This document shows, one piece after another, positions 44,315-55,480 of a stretch of DNA of 64,000 nt (its first letter is position 1; each line of letters begins with the position of its first letter). The notes below the pieces were generated by a model that did no database searches, had not been told where the DNA came from, and saw only the letters and a list, made by a program, of their open reading frames with translations. The DNA is from Viola odorata. Taxonomy: Eukaryota > Streptophyta > Magnoliopsida > Malpighiales > Violaceae. The stretch is from contig OY829537.1 of NCBI GenBank assembly GCA_963691705.1, forward strand, positions 77,211,352 through 77,275,351, read 5' to 3'. The position numbers and the translations under genes are program-made.

Positions 44315-44349
44315 TCGCATTGAGGACAATGCGAAGCCTAAGTGTGGGG
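44315..44349 (+). promoter_or_regulatory. Hairpin H2 plus AAGTGTGGGG motif, element B
   Basis: TCGCATTG-AGGA-CAATGCGA (44315-44334), then AAGTGTGGGG (44340-44349). Third distinct stem with the same AGGA loop. Another AAGTGTGGGG lies at 44989-44998. Confidence 0.65.
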
Positions 44350-45182
44350 AGGGTTGTAATTGTGACTGCTTGACTGCATGTTTTATTTTTCGCTTCTTGC
44401 ATGTTTGCTTATTTTGTGAAATATTTGCGGATTTTTACTCTAGATTTTCTCTAAGTTTTTGCATGACCTCGCTGCCCTGTTTTGAAACCCCATTTGCATG
44501 AGCACATGTCTTGAGCACTGATTTTGCATGATTAAACCAATCTTTTGAAGCATGTTGTCTGCCTGTTGCCCCTTATATCTACATCGAGGCCTGGACGCTA
44601 GTAGTCACATTTAGCGCCTTGTGAGCACATTGAGCATCCATGCCATATCTTTTTCATGAGTGAATGCATAGCTAGGCACTTGCTAGGTTTGCATGATATC
44701 CCTGGGTGTAGGCACCATTAGACTTGGGAAAGCAGCGATATGACAAAAGCCTTTGCATCATTTTATTTTCTCTTTATTTCTCTCTTTGTTCTCTTTTCCT
44801 CCATCACGACCTCGACATCCTTTGTTCTCTTCTAACCATTTGAGCCATTTTCTTGATCTTTCCTTGGCAGGTGAGTAGCACTTTTCAAAAGAACAGCAAG
44901 GGCTAGGTGCGAAAGATCAAGTGGGGGAGAGACCAAGATCGAGGGCAAACCAGTAAATCGAGACTGCTTCCTCTCCACGGCAAAACACAAGTGTGGGGAA
45001 GCAGAATCAAAATATTAAGCCCTCGACCCTAATCAAGGTCAAATCATTGAGACCTCGACGCTGATCACTCAAAGCAAGAAAGAGGCAAGGGTCCCCAGCT
45101 GCAGCCCCTAAAGTGTATAATGGCAAGCTAAATTTTCAAGGTCTGTGTCTGCAAAAAAAAAAAAACAAAAAAAAAAAAAAAC

Positions 45183-45213
<31 letters not shown>

Positions 45214-45890
45214 AAAAGAAAAAGAAAAAAGAAAAACAAAAAAAATATTCAAATAAAAGCAGACCACACACAAAAGCAGCCAATATCACAAGTATGGAGC
45301 CCTCGACACAGAACGCAGATCGAGACCTCCCCCACTGAAAAATGAAGAAATTATCATCAAGCCCTCGCTGTCGCACCCTCTCCAGCAAGTGCTTACTCAC
45401 CGCCTCTCTTTTTTTCGGCCAAGGAATCCCTCAAACCAGTTGGTTATCTCCTCTCCATCTCTTTGTTTCTTTTCCTTTTCCTTTTATTTTCTCTTTTGCC
45501 ATATCTCTTCTCCATTTCTCTAAACCCAACTCTTCCTCTATTTTTCATGATGCAAAGTTACTTTTCGATTGTTAGATTGCCCAAGCATGTGGATTAATGT
45601 ACTCGGATTGATATGCAAACTCTGTTTTGTGCTGTGTTATCTGCATTTTGAGTGACTAAACACATAGCCTTGTTTGTGAGTGAGAGTGCAAACACATATC
45701 TGGTGAGGATTGCTTGTGGCCAGGCTTGGTGTGGAAAAGTTCTACCTTTGGGGTCGTTATCCCTCTGGTTTAATGCAGGTGTGCATCTAGGCAGGAAGCA
45801 TCTTATCGAGACCTCGACAATTGATTGGTTTGATCATTCCAGTGCTTTGGTCGATTGTGTTTATGTTTTGGGGCTGTTTTAAATTTTCTG
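44350..45890 (+). other. 3' non-coding region of element B
   Basis: Contains many ...CCTCGAC / TCGAGG... motif copies (e.g. 44585, 44809, 45022, 45298, 45810) and an A-rich run at about 45149-45245. No gene recognised. Confidence 0.65.
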
Positions 45891-45928
45891 AATGCTCGAG
45901 GGCGAGCATTGGGCAGTGTGGGGATATT
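45891..45928 (+). promoter_or_regulatory. Hairpin H3 and polypurine tract of element B
   Basis: AATGCTCG-AGGG-CGAGCATT (45891-45910), then CAGTGTGGGG (45914-45923), next to the 3' LTR. Stem CTCG/CGAG replaces CTTG/CAAG of A and C, a compensated change. Confidence 0.75.
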
Positions 45929-47871
45929 TGATAGCATGTATTTTATGCATGTTTTTCCTTCTATTTTTGCCTTGATTTAGGCCTTGATACTACTAATCCA
46001 CTCGTGTTTCCATCTTTTTCACAGATCAAGGCCAAGAAGGAGAAATGTGCGAAAAGACATGCTTTCTGGGTGATTTTCAAGGTTCAAGACCATCGTCGAG
46101 ACCAAGGACCAATTTCCTCATCGAGGCCTATCATCGAGGCCTGTCATCGAGCCCTCGACGGATCAAGAGCCTTAAATCCACGTGTCCTCGCAGTTGTGCT
46201 TCCACGTGTCCCCTCGGACGTCCCCCAGAATATTCCCTCAGATGCGGATGTCTCCTAGAATATTCCCTCAGATGCTGGTCTCGCCCGAAAGGAATATTCC
46301 ATAAAGATTCTTATCGAGACCCATTCCAGAACATCCCAGAACATTCCAGAACGTTCTAGAAGGTTCCCAAAGATGCTGATCTGCCCTCGACATGTCGTCG
46401 AGACCTCGACAATCTTATCAAGGCCTCGACAAGTGCAAAACGCCAAGTCGACGTGGCTACACTCCGATCACTCCACGTGTCCTTCCTGATGCATGTCAGA
46501 TGTTCTGCGAGGATCCCGAGGAATATTCCCCTTTTCTGCCATCGTGGGTCACCCCTTTTGCCAGAGCGTGGGCACCTTGTGTTGAGCTCCCCTTAGCTGG
46601 AATTTTGTCCCTTAGTGGGTGGCTGGTGTATATATACAACCTTATGTGCTAGGGTTCTCACACCACTTTACACTTTAGATATTTTTACTCTTAAACTAAT
46701 TTCAGTAGCTTTCTTCTAGTTTGGGAGTTTTGGGGCTTGTTCCTTCCTCTTCTCTTCATAGTTGTTGGATCCAAGCTTTGTAAAAAGCACCATTAATCAA
46801 GTTTTATCCTTAACTCTTCCTTTATCTTTTATTATGTTATTTCCATCTTTTATGTGTTTATCTCTTAACATGAGTGGCTAAACCCACGTTCTTGGTAAAG
46901 GTGTATCGAGGGTTGCTCGGGTAGATTCGAGGCCTGATTGCTCTTAACATGTTCTCTTTGTTATATCTGGTTGCTTGTCATTTTAATTCCATTTTTGCTT
47001 AGGGTGATTCGAGGCCTGATCAACTTTTAATCTTCCCTTTGTGATTATTGTCGTGACTCTGCAGTGATAACTAGCGTGAGACTGTTGGGTAGGTGTAGAC
47101 AACTAGATTAGTGTTCTCGGGTAGATCTGGGTTCATTAGTCTAGGGCACGCAGCTGGTTAGGGTCCTGTCGTGATCCTGACAAATCGAGGCATCGCTCCC
47201 TAGATGTGTCTTTCTTGTTCTTTATCGATGCTCTGATATTCTGTCCGCTTTGTGCTAGTGACAAGCTGAAGTGAAAAAGGCTGTCTTTTGATGACAAGAT
47301 AGGTGGCTGAGAGGATATCAAAGGATCGAGGCCACCTTATTAACAGTGAAAACGGGGGGTGGCTCCTTAGGAAAGAAAGCAGGGGGTCTACGTGAAAACA
47401 TGACCTCTATAGCACGTCTGTAACGTTAGAACGGAAAATCTTTGCGCTGATGACAATCGAGCCCTCGACGCAACCCAAGAAAGCCCTTTACCAAGTTCCC
47501 TTCTCCTTGACTTATTATCTTTGCTTATTAATCTAATTGTGTATTTTGTGTTTTATTTTATCTCTGATCTTTATTATTATTGTTTACTCGTCGTGACCTC
47601 GATTGCCATTTTTAGTAGTGACCTCGATTGCCATTTTTAGTAGTTAGAATTGTTAGCTCTGATCACTCTCTTGGTTAACTTGATTAACCTATAAACCCCC
47701 CCCTTTTGTTGTTGTGATTTTGTGCATTTTTACCTCTGTCATACAATCGAGGGCTTGATTTCAGTTCTCACAATCTCTGTGGATCGACCCTGTTACCGCT
47801 TTACACAAATTAGTTTGTGCATCTAGGCCTCAGGAAATATATTATTTTTGACCCGTTTCGACGGCGAGTCA
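45929..47871 (+). repeat. 3' LTR of element B (1943 bp)
   Basis: Nearly identical to the 5' LTR at an offset of 8409 bp, including the heat-shock-element cluster (46324-46366), ABRE cores and TATA box (46629). Confidence 0.97.
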
Positions 47872-47876
47872 CCCGC

Positions 47877-48544
47877 CGGCTAGACGAAGTAGGTGACTAG
47901 TCTCGCGCCAGACTAGAAGAATAGGTAATCTAGGTCGAGACCAGATTGACAACCTAGGGTTTCCGTGGGGAAACACCTTGACCTAGGTACTTTCTTCCCC
48001 TATACCATTGAAGAGGTGAGCAACCATTCAAGACAGCAGTCAAATGGATAAACCCTTTAACCAGCAAGGTGTCCCTTGGCTAGGATTATCAGGAGAGGGA
48101 GTACCCGCCAGGTAATTTGAAGAGGAGGGAAGACAGGAGTGAACAGGAGTACCTCCACTCTATAGCAGTACTACAAACGAAGAGATGAACATCCTAGAGT
48201 CCGTGATCGAGTCATAAGAACGCAAGCTCTCATATCACCCTTACCTGGAATTCCATATCACTAGACTTATTCCTAATCTAGACCCTAGTCTTGGCCTAGA
48301 CTCTGGCCAATACCACTTTAAACTGTTTTCACTTCTTTTTGTTTTGTCTTTCAGTTTCAGATACCAACAAAACCCAAACTCAGTGACGAGGAAGTCAAAC
48401 TCAAGAACTACGTTTCCTAGAGGTCTCTGTGGACGATCCTCTTACCATCATCTACAAATCTTTGTAGACAGTGATAAGTTGTATTTCTACCCCCAACTCC
48501 ATAACTATTTTACTACTATATTTGACGTGTTGGACGAGCGATCA
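47877..48544 (+). repeat. 3' LTR of element A, second part
   Basis: Resumes at CGGCTAGACG after element B's duplicated CCCGC and ends GACGAGCGATCA, followed by the TTTAT target duplication. With 36651-37519 it totals 1537 bp. Confidence 0.95.
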
Positions 48545-48776
48545 TTTATTAATCATAACTAAAAATAGTCATACGCAACATGTCAACACATTAGAAATAA
48601 TAAAAAATGATACATGACATAGCACCTTAGAAGAACAAGGGGAATGAGCAATTTTAAAAAAAAAATAGTGCCTTAAAGAAACAGCTTCTTCTGATGATGT
48701 TTACAAGCTCTTCGGATGCCCCCAAATGTATTGGATGTTTTTGAATCATTTCTTGGAACGGCGTGCCCTTAGTATG

Positions 48777-50300
48777 TGTTGCTACCGATTTTTTATTTTT
48801 AAAATTTTCATCAAAACGTTTTCGGATTTCTAACGTCAATTTTCTAAAAATCATACATCCGTTTATTTTCGTCCAATTGATGTTTATTTTTACGCTCCGT
48901 GTCATTTAAATTTTATTTCATAATTTTTTCGCAATTTTATTGCTTTTCCCGTTCGAACTCGTATCGGTTCAAAGTAAAATTATCGAAACCAATGGTTGAA
49001 CATTTTCGTTCTTTAGCTACTTATTTTTTTTATTATTATTTTAATTCGCGCCATTTCATTTCATTTCGTTCAATTTTTATCTTAGCATTTTTTCTATTCG
49101 AACTCTTATCGCTTATAAGCGAATTTTTATCGAGCGATACAGCGAACTTTTCATCGCTCACTGAACGCTAATTATCTTAGTTTATTTTATTCTACGTTCT
49201 AGTATTTTTAGTTCGGGTTTTCGTTTGTTTTAGGGTGAGATTGCTCGTACAATCGATTCGAGCCAGAAAATCAAAGGGATGATCAAGGACCAATCATAGC
49301 CCTTGATCCGGTTGACCAAGAGAGTCAACCAAGATCAAGCGGCTGTGATAATTTCCACGTTGGACACGCCCATTCCATGTCCAGTTCATGCACGAAAACG
49401 GGAAAGCAAGCCTATCCGTTCGCTAGCCTTGCTCGTCACCCCTAGGCTACAAGCAGCCTCGAAGCTTCCAGCAATCCTCAGACACACAACCGCTGCTCAT
49501 CGACACGTCCTCCTCATCCCTCATCACCCCGGTGATGTCACCCTCGCTCTCAACCGACTTAAACTCGCCTATAAATAGCGAGGGTTCTCCAAGCTTTCTC
49601 ACTACCAAAACACGAGCCGAAACACTCTCTAAAATCTTTCTCTTGTTAGCAGACTTGCTCAACCAACGGTTGAAGCTCCAACTCTAGCTCTTTAAATTTT
49701 TATTTTTATTTTTCAACGTTCTTCGGCAATATTTTCAAAAATTAAATCAATCGTGTTTTGATGATATAACTTCCTGTTTTGCTTTCAATTTTTTTTTTAA
49801 TCTCTAGTTTAATTAAATTTCTTCGTTTTAACGAATCGCTCAACGATTCGGACAAATTTCAGATTTTTTGTTAATTAAAATATAATTCATTTTTATTTAA
49901 TTGAGCACTGTTTTGTTGAAATTGAACTGCTGTAATTATTTGATTAAATAGTTGTTGTTGAGACGATCATTTCTATATATAGAAATCCAGTTTTCGTCGC
50001 CGGATGATCGGACCTCGGTCGCCGGCAGTAGCTCCGGCGACACGAGGTGGGAGATGATGAATAGGCTCTCTCCATTTAAATTTTGGGTTTGGGTCGCGCG
50101 AGCCCAAACAGCAGCACAACGCGCGACAGGAGGAAGGGTTGGGCCTCTGGCCCAGTGCACAAGAGAAAGAAACTGGGCCTGGCCCAGCCAGTGGGCCCAT
50201 TCTCGGCCCAATGGGTCTGGCCCAATTTTTTGGCCCGTCAATTATTCGTGTCGTATAATTGTACTGTTTATTTATTTTCGCAATTTTTTTGGCCCTTTTT
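48777..50300 (+). mobile_element. Truncated LTR of a second retrotransposon family, plus orientation
   Basis: Begins TGTTGCTACC. It contains a TATA box (CCTATAAATAG at about 49569) and a GGCCCA-rich leader. It matches, in inverse orientation and with clear divergence, the solo LTR at 50563-52380; similarity fades near 50300. Superfamily not identified. Confidence 0.6.
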
Positions 50301-50562
50301 TTATTTGAAAGATGAATATTCTTCCTAATTATGTCAGGCAACCCTTTGCTCTCTTTTTTGATTTCTTTAAGTGCATTTACTTGGTAGGTTGCTTTGACAC
50401 AATATGACACATTGTGATGAGGAAGCTGATATTGGACTTGAACATTTTGATTAAACCTTTGATGGAAGGCTTCCCCAACATAGAATTCCCTTAATGTGCT
50501 GATGCCGCAAGTTTAGGGAGCCTTGGAGTTTTATTTTGAGGAATCTTAAGCTATCTTGGTAG

Positions 50563-52380
50563 TGTCGCACCCCCTTTTAAAATTTTACATGACGCGGTTC
50601 GGATGAATGCGAGACAAAATTGGACTGGTCTCACATAATGCAATGAAGTCGCCACCCTGTTTTGTTTCTAAGGTTTAGGGAACCTATTGTCTAATATCAT
50701 GGTAGAAAACAAAATAAAATAAAAATTAAGACAAAAAAGGTCTAAACCCAAGAATAACGGTTCGGGGTTGTATTATGGACTTGGAAAGGTGTTAGGCACC
50801 CGAGTCTCATCCAAAAAAGGTTACCGGATAAAAGAGATGTTTGAAATCATGCTTGAATATACACAAAAGTTCTAAATTAGTTATCATGCAAATTGGACGA
50901 ATTAAATTCTAACATTTCTAACATTTCTAAATAACCATGGATATGAGTATATAAGCGAAAAAATGTTGAAATAAATAAAATGGTGAGAAAGGTGTACTTG
51001 TGAAGGGTTGTCGATGATTTACCCTACAAAGCCGAGATTATTAGTACGAGTAAATGATAAACGATAAACAAGCGAATAAATATTTGACAATTATCGTGCA
51101 TAAGTAAAATAATTAATTTTAACAATTAAACGCAAGCAACATAATTATTTAAACATTTGAAAGCATGCAAAAATAATTAATTAAACAGTACGGGCGTACG
51201 ATTAATCGGTACAAAAAAATGCGATGTGCCAAAAATAGGCTCGACCCATTGGGCCGAGAAACTAAGCCCACTAGCTGGGCCCACTATGCAGGCCCAAGAC
51301 AGCCAGCCCAGCCCAGCAAAGGGCCTGGCTCCTTCTTCTCTTCCGCTGGGCTAGACAAGCGGCCCAGCTCTTTCTCCCGCTTGGGCTTGGCGCACATCGC
51401 CAGCCTATGACCAAACACCCAACCCAAAATTCAAAAAAAGAAGCAACGACTCTCATCATCTTCAACCTTGGTTCGTCGGCGCTACTGCCGGAGACCAAGG
51501 TCCGTCCAACGTCGACAAAAATGGAAAATTTTATGACCAAAATGATCCTCACATCAGCAGCAATTTAACCATGCAAACACAGAAATTTAATTAATGCATA
51601 AAAATGATCAATTTAATTAAAAATGAATTAAATTAAATTAACAAAAAACTTGAAATTCGTCGAATTGGCTAGCAATTCGGCGAACCACAGCAATATAATT
51701 AACCTAGAGAAATGATAGAAATTATTTAAAAGCAAAACAACCATTATTTTCCTCAAAACACGAACGATTAATTCTTTGAAAGATTCGGCAGAAAAACATT
51801 AAAAAAAAAAATTTAACTGGAGAATAACTTCAACCTTGGTTGAAGTGAGGTTGAAGTGAGCAACTGTTAAGAGAGAGAGTTTGAGAGTAATTGTTCATGA
51901 ATTCGTCCTAAGCGTCTTTGCTGGTGATGGCAAGGTTATTTATAGAGGGTGTGAGGAATGGCCAAGGAGATCGCAGTGAGGGAGAAGGTGAGATGCATTA
52001 AATGCGGTGAGGGGAGAAGGGAAAATGGTGATTGAAGAGGTTGAGATTTGTAGAGGTCGTGGAAAAGAAAAATGGAGAAGGTGAGTTGGACGAGCATATA
52101 TTATTCGGTTCGATCTATGGTTCGAAAAATCTCGTCTAAAACCGATAGAAGTTCAAACGAGAATACGAACAAAAATACAATAAAATAGAAATAAATAGCA
52201 AATAGACAGAATGGTTTGATCTACGGTTCGAGAAATCTCGTTTGGAGCCGATAGAAGTTCAAACAAAATAAAACAGTAAAATATGAAGAAAAAAAAACCG
52301 AATAAAATGAAATGACACAAAAATTGACGATGAAAAATGTGAAAAAGTTTTAACGAAAAATTAAAAATCGAGTAGCAAGA
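50563..52380 (-). mobile_element. Solo LTR of the same family, minus orientation, TSD GGTAG
   Basis: On the plus strand it runs TGTCGCACCC...AGTAGCAAGA, bordered by GGTAG at 50558-50562 and 52381-52385. On the minus strand it begins TCTTGCTACTC; the left copy begins TGTTGCTACC, so a G-to-C change at base 2 explains the non-TG end. A minus-strand TATA box (CTCTATAAAT) lies at 51938-51947. No internal region. Confidence 0.7.
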
Positions 52381-52385
52381 GGTAG

Positions 52386-52691
52386 ACTTGTATTTCAATC
52401 TTTGCACGAGGTATAATTTATTTTTTATCTTCAGTCGTGTGATTTAGGCTCAAATTTCTTTCTTTTTCTTATTGTTTCATTTTATTCATAGAATTCGCAC
52501 AGACAAGAGAATAATAAAAATGTTAACTGTTTTATTGATCTGGGAAAGGAAAAGTACAATAATAATGATGGAAAGAGAAAAGAAGAATAAAAGAGAGACT
52601 CACACTTGAACTTTGACTTGAGTTTGACTTAGGTCAGGCTTGACTTGTTTGACTTAAGCTTAATTTAAGTTTGACTTAAGTCTCAATGAAC
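52386..52691. other. Spacer without recognised genes
   Basis: Includes a short run of repeated TTGACTT/TTTGACTTA words (52605-52682). Nothing else recognised. Confidence 0.5.
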
Positions 52692-52699
52692 CGTTCACC

Positions 52700-53104
52700 C
52701 ATAGTTTTAAAAACCAACCCAGAGTGATCTGTTGGATCGATTTGAACCGAGTTCAACCGGAGTTTGACCAGATTAACTCGTTGGATCATTTCGGGTCGTT
52801 CACATATCGAACCGTTCAATCTTAGATAATTGAAGCTGTGTTTATAATGGGCTGGCCCATCAAATTTTCCATATTAAAAAAAAACACACACACACACAAA
52901 ATAACGTCGTTTTGGTTTGACATTGACCCAACTGGGTTGATAGCGGGTCGATCGGGTTGCTTGTTTTGTGAAAACCGGCCGGGTCGACCGGTTTTTTTGA
53001 GTTCTATTACAGATTCGGTCAAATAGCTGAACCGAACCGAAAATTTCTTCAGGTCACAATTTTTTCGGTCCGACCGTCGGGTCAGTCCGGTTTTTAAAAC
53101 TATG
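52700..53104. mobile_element. hAT-like MITE (405 bp)
   Basis: The inverted ends CATAGTTTTAAAAACC and GGTTTTTAAAACTATG are bordered by CGTTCACC (52692-52699) and CGCTCACC (53105-53112), an 8-bp duplication with one mismatch. The interior is rich in GGGTCG/CCGGTT words and has a (CA)n run near 52885. Confidence 0.75.
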
Positions 53105-53112
53105 CGCTCACC

Positions 53113-54268
53113 TACTTAGGCATGAGACGATGAAATGGAGAACATCTTACCGATTGGATGGTCTTGATTGGGAAAATTGCATTCTCGTGTTGTTTAGGGA
53201 ATCACAATCTAGAGGGTAGATATGACGTATTCTGTAGGTAGACTTTTCTTTTCAATATATTCCCAAGTTGATGAGAACATGGTGGGTAATAAGATCCACT
53301 CAAGTGATGCTCTCAATTGTATTGTTGTTTAGAGAACTATTATCCTTGAATTTTCCGTTCATTACTACATTTTTCACTTTAAATCTAGTCTTAACAAATG
53401 CTTTCAAGGTAGGATGATTACTACCTATCATAACTTGCTGATAAGTTGGGAGCAACTTTTCAAATATCATTTGTACTACCTCCTCTTCAGTGGGCTTAAT
53501 AAGGATCAGGAAAGCCTTAACTCTCCACCTATTACTAAGGCGGAAAAGTGAAATGACTGATTGGGTTCTTACTTGTTTTGCGAATAAGGCCTAATACGAT
53601 CCTTCACACCTTGGATCTTCAATAATCTCGATCATCGTTCTAGCTTAAATTTTAAGTGCGAAATTTAACTCAATGAGTACGAACCTAAACCAAACAACCT
53701 TAAGTTGTTAAACCTAGTCGATTTCAAGCTAAGGTTCTTAAAACACAACTAGATCTAATTTCAACTAAATGAATTTCTTCCTTGATGAACGAATTGATGG
53801 AATAGAATTTTGAATTTTTACTTAATAATTAAAAGCTTCCATACTTTTAATTAACTAAGGCTCACACATGAACAATAGAGAAAAAACCTCTCATGATTAA
53901 AATTATCAAAATAATTGTTAAGTTTACAATGTAAGCCTATAAGGCTATTTATAGGAAAAGACTAAACTTTCTAAATAAATAAATAAAACTAATTAAATAA
54001 GAAGTTCTAATTATACGAGAAGTAGGGTTTGGCCCAAGGTGCGGCCAAGCCAAGACGCATGCCGTGTGCAATGCGTGTCCGCGCTCATGTCCGCACCTGG
54101 CTCTGACATGTGCTGCGATGCGTACCCTTGAGCTCGCACATGAGCTAGTCTTCCTTTGACATGGGCAAAATTTTCAAAAGGCCCATGGTGTTACAAACGG
54201 GTTGGCGTTGCTTGGTTCACCAAGTGAGGTTAATAGCACCATCACAAGCCATGGTGCTTTCTCCCTAA
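53113..54268. other. Repeat-derived spacer, no gene recognised
   Basis: AT-rich. A minus-strand TATA-like CTATAAATAG lies near 53948. It may be an old LTR fragment, but I cannot define its ends. Confidence 0.4.
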
Positions 54269-55480
54269 TGGGTGTCGAATCCGTAAAAAATAATTATAAG
54301 TTACAACTCACTACTAAGAACAAATAAATTGTAAATAGCAAGTAAGAAGTTCAATCCATAGGGAGTTATGGTGTGATTCTTGTGTGTGCTTGCAAAAACC
54401 AGTGATAACACTTACGTGAAAATACGAGTTTTTTTTGTATTCTAAACTAAAGTGGAGAGTAAATAAAACAGGTAATTTGTCTTGGCCAAGAATGATGTTC
54501 TTTGTCAAGACGGTAAATCAATGAAACAGAAATCAAATAGGAGAGGGATTCCTAGGAGGCTGGCAGCTATGAGACACGAGTTACAATCATCGACCTAGGG
54601 GTAATCACCTTTAATCTACAGAGTTGCTATAGGATCAAGGTACGCTTATGTTCCCTGCTTCCCTCCTATATCAACACCACCTCAGGTACGCTTAGGTGAA
54701 AATATGGGTTTTTTTTTTGTATTCTAAACTAAACTGGAGAGTAAATAAAACAGGTAACTGTCTGGGCCAATAATGATGTTCTTGGTCAAGACGGTAGATC
54801 AATGAAACATAAATCAAATAGGAGAGAGATTCCTAGTAGAGGCTGGTAGCTATGAGACATGAGTTAGAATCATCGACGCAGGGGTATTCATCTTTAATCT
54901 ACAGAGTTGCTATAGGATCAAGGTACGCTTACGTTCCCAGCTTCCCTTCTATATCAACACCACCTTAGGTACGCTTAGAGATCATGCCTAACCAACTAGC
55001 ACCTTGCTGGTTAAAAAGTTTACTGAGTTGGTTGATGAACGACTAGGGGAAGACAACTCCAAACTAGTATCCTCGGGTGTCAGTCGAGACTGGGTCTGAT
55101 TAACCTTTCCCCTTACCGTTTCGTGGATGTTCCGCTAGCGCGTAGATGTCTACTTCGATCCTCTTAACCAATAATCTATGGCCAAGAGAAATGATTGCTG
55201 TATTATCCATTTTACGCTAAATTGGTCGGATCTAACATCCAATAGAAACACGTTAGAATGATTGTGAGATTGACTAAATGTAAACTCAAAGATTAGTAAG
55301 ATCGGTTAGGTCTCATGTATCATGCTTCAAGTGCCTCTACTAAGAACGATGTATTTAACTATTCATACTCATAATCGAAAGCAAAATAAACAATATATTA
55401 ATCGAAAGCAAAATAAACAATGTATTGAAAATAATAATAAGAAAAAAAATTCTAATAATATTTGTGGAGTGATTAGTACT
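54269..55480 (-). mobile_element. Old Athila-like LTR (family of elements A/C), reverse orientation
   Basis: The left end TGGGTGTCGAATCCGT matches the reverse complement of element C's LTR end. CACCTTGCTGGTTAAA near 54990 and TTCATACTCAT near 55360 match the reverse complement of A's LTR. A copy of A's palindrome (GTCTTGGCCAAGA, 54479-54491) is retained. About 280 bp (54410-54690) are tandemly duplicated as 54695-54970. No primer-binding site flanks it. The right end is approximate. Confidence 0.6.

Larger units (their letters stand above)
37520..47871 (+). mobile_element. Element B: non-autonomous Athila-lineage retrotransposon nested in A's 3' LTR
   Basis: TGATAGCATG...GGCGAGTCA, 10,352 bp, bordered by CCCGC at 37515-37519 and 47872-47876. 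LTRs are 1943 bp each and I find one difference by eye (C/T in TAGTTG(C/T)TGG). It encodes gag and protease fused to a short integrase tail, with no RT, RNase H or integrase core. Near-identical LTRs show very recent copying, so enzymes must have come from a partner element. Confidence 0.96.
12544..48544 (+). mobile_element. Element A: full-length Athila-lineage Ty3/gypsy retrotransposon, interrupted by elements C and B
   Basis: The boundaries are TGATTGCATT at the left and GCGATCA at the right, with the identical 5-mer TTTAT on both flanks (12539-12543, 48545-48549). Without the two nested insertions and their duplicated target sites it is about 12.6 kb. The order is 5' LTR, tRNA-Asp-type primer-binding site, gag, protease, RT, RNase H, integrase, a second ORF of the Athila type, polypurine tract and 3' LTR. 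The genes carry several stops and frameshifts. I count about 18 LTR differences over 1537 bp (about 1.2 %), so it is the oldest of the three. Confidence 0.95.

Noticed and set aside
12544..48544. CRISPR array or bacterial palindromic repeat
   Set aside because: Palindromes are irregularly spaced, lie in coding sequence, and the context is a plant nuclear genome.
49303..50410. Several 60-145 aa frames in the 49-50 kb region
   Set aside because: They overlap one another on both strands inside an LTR leader rich in GGCCCA; no domain or codon pattern.
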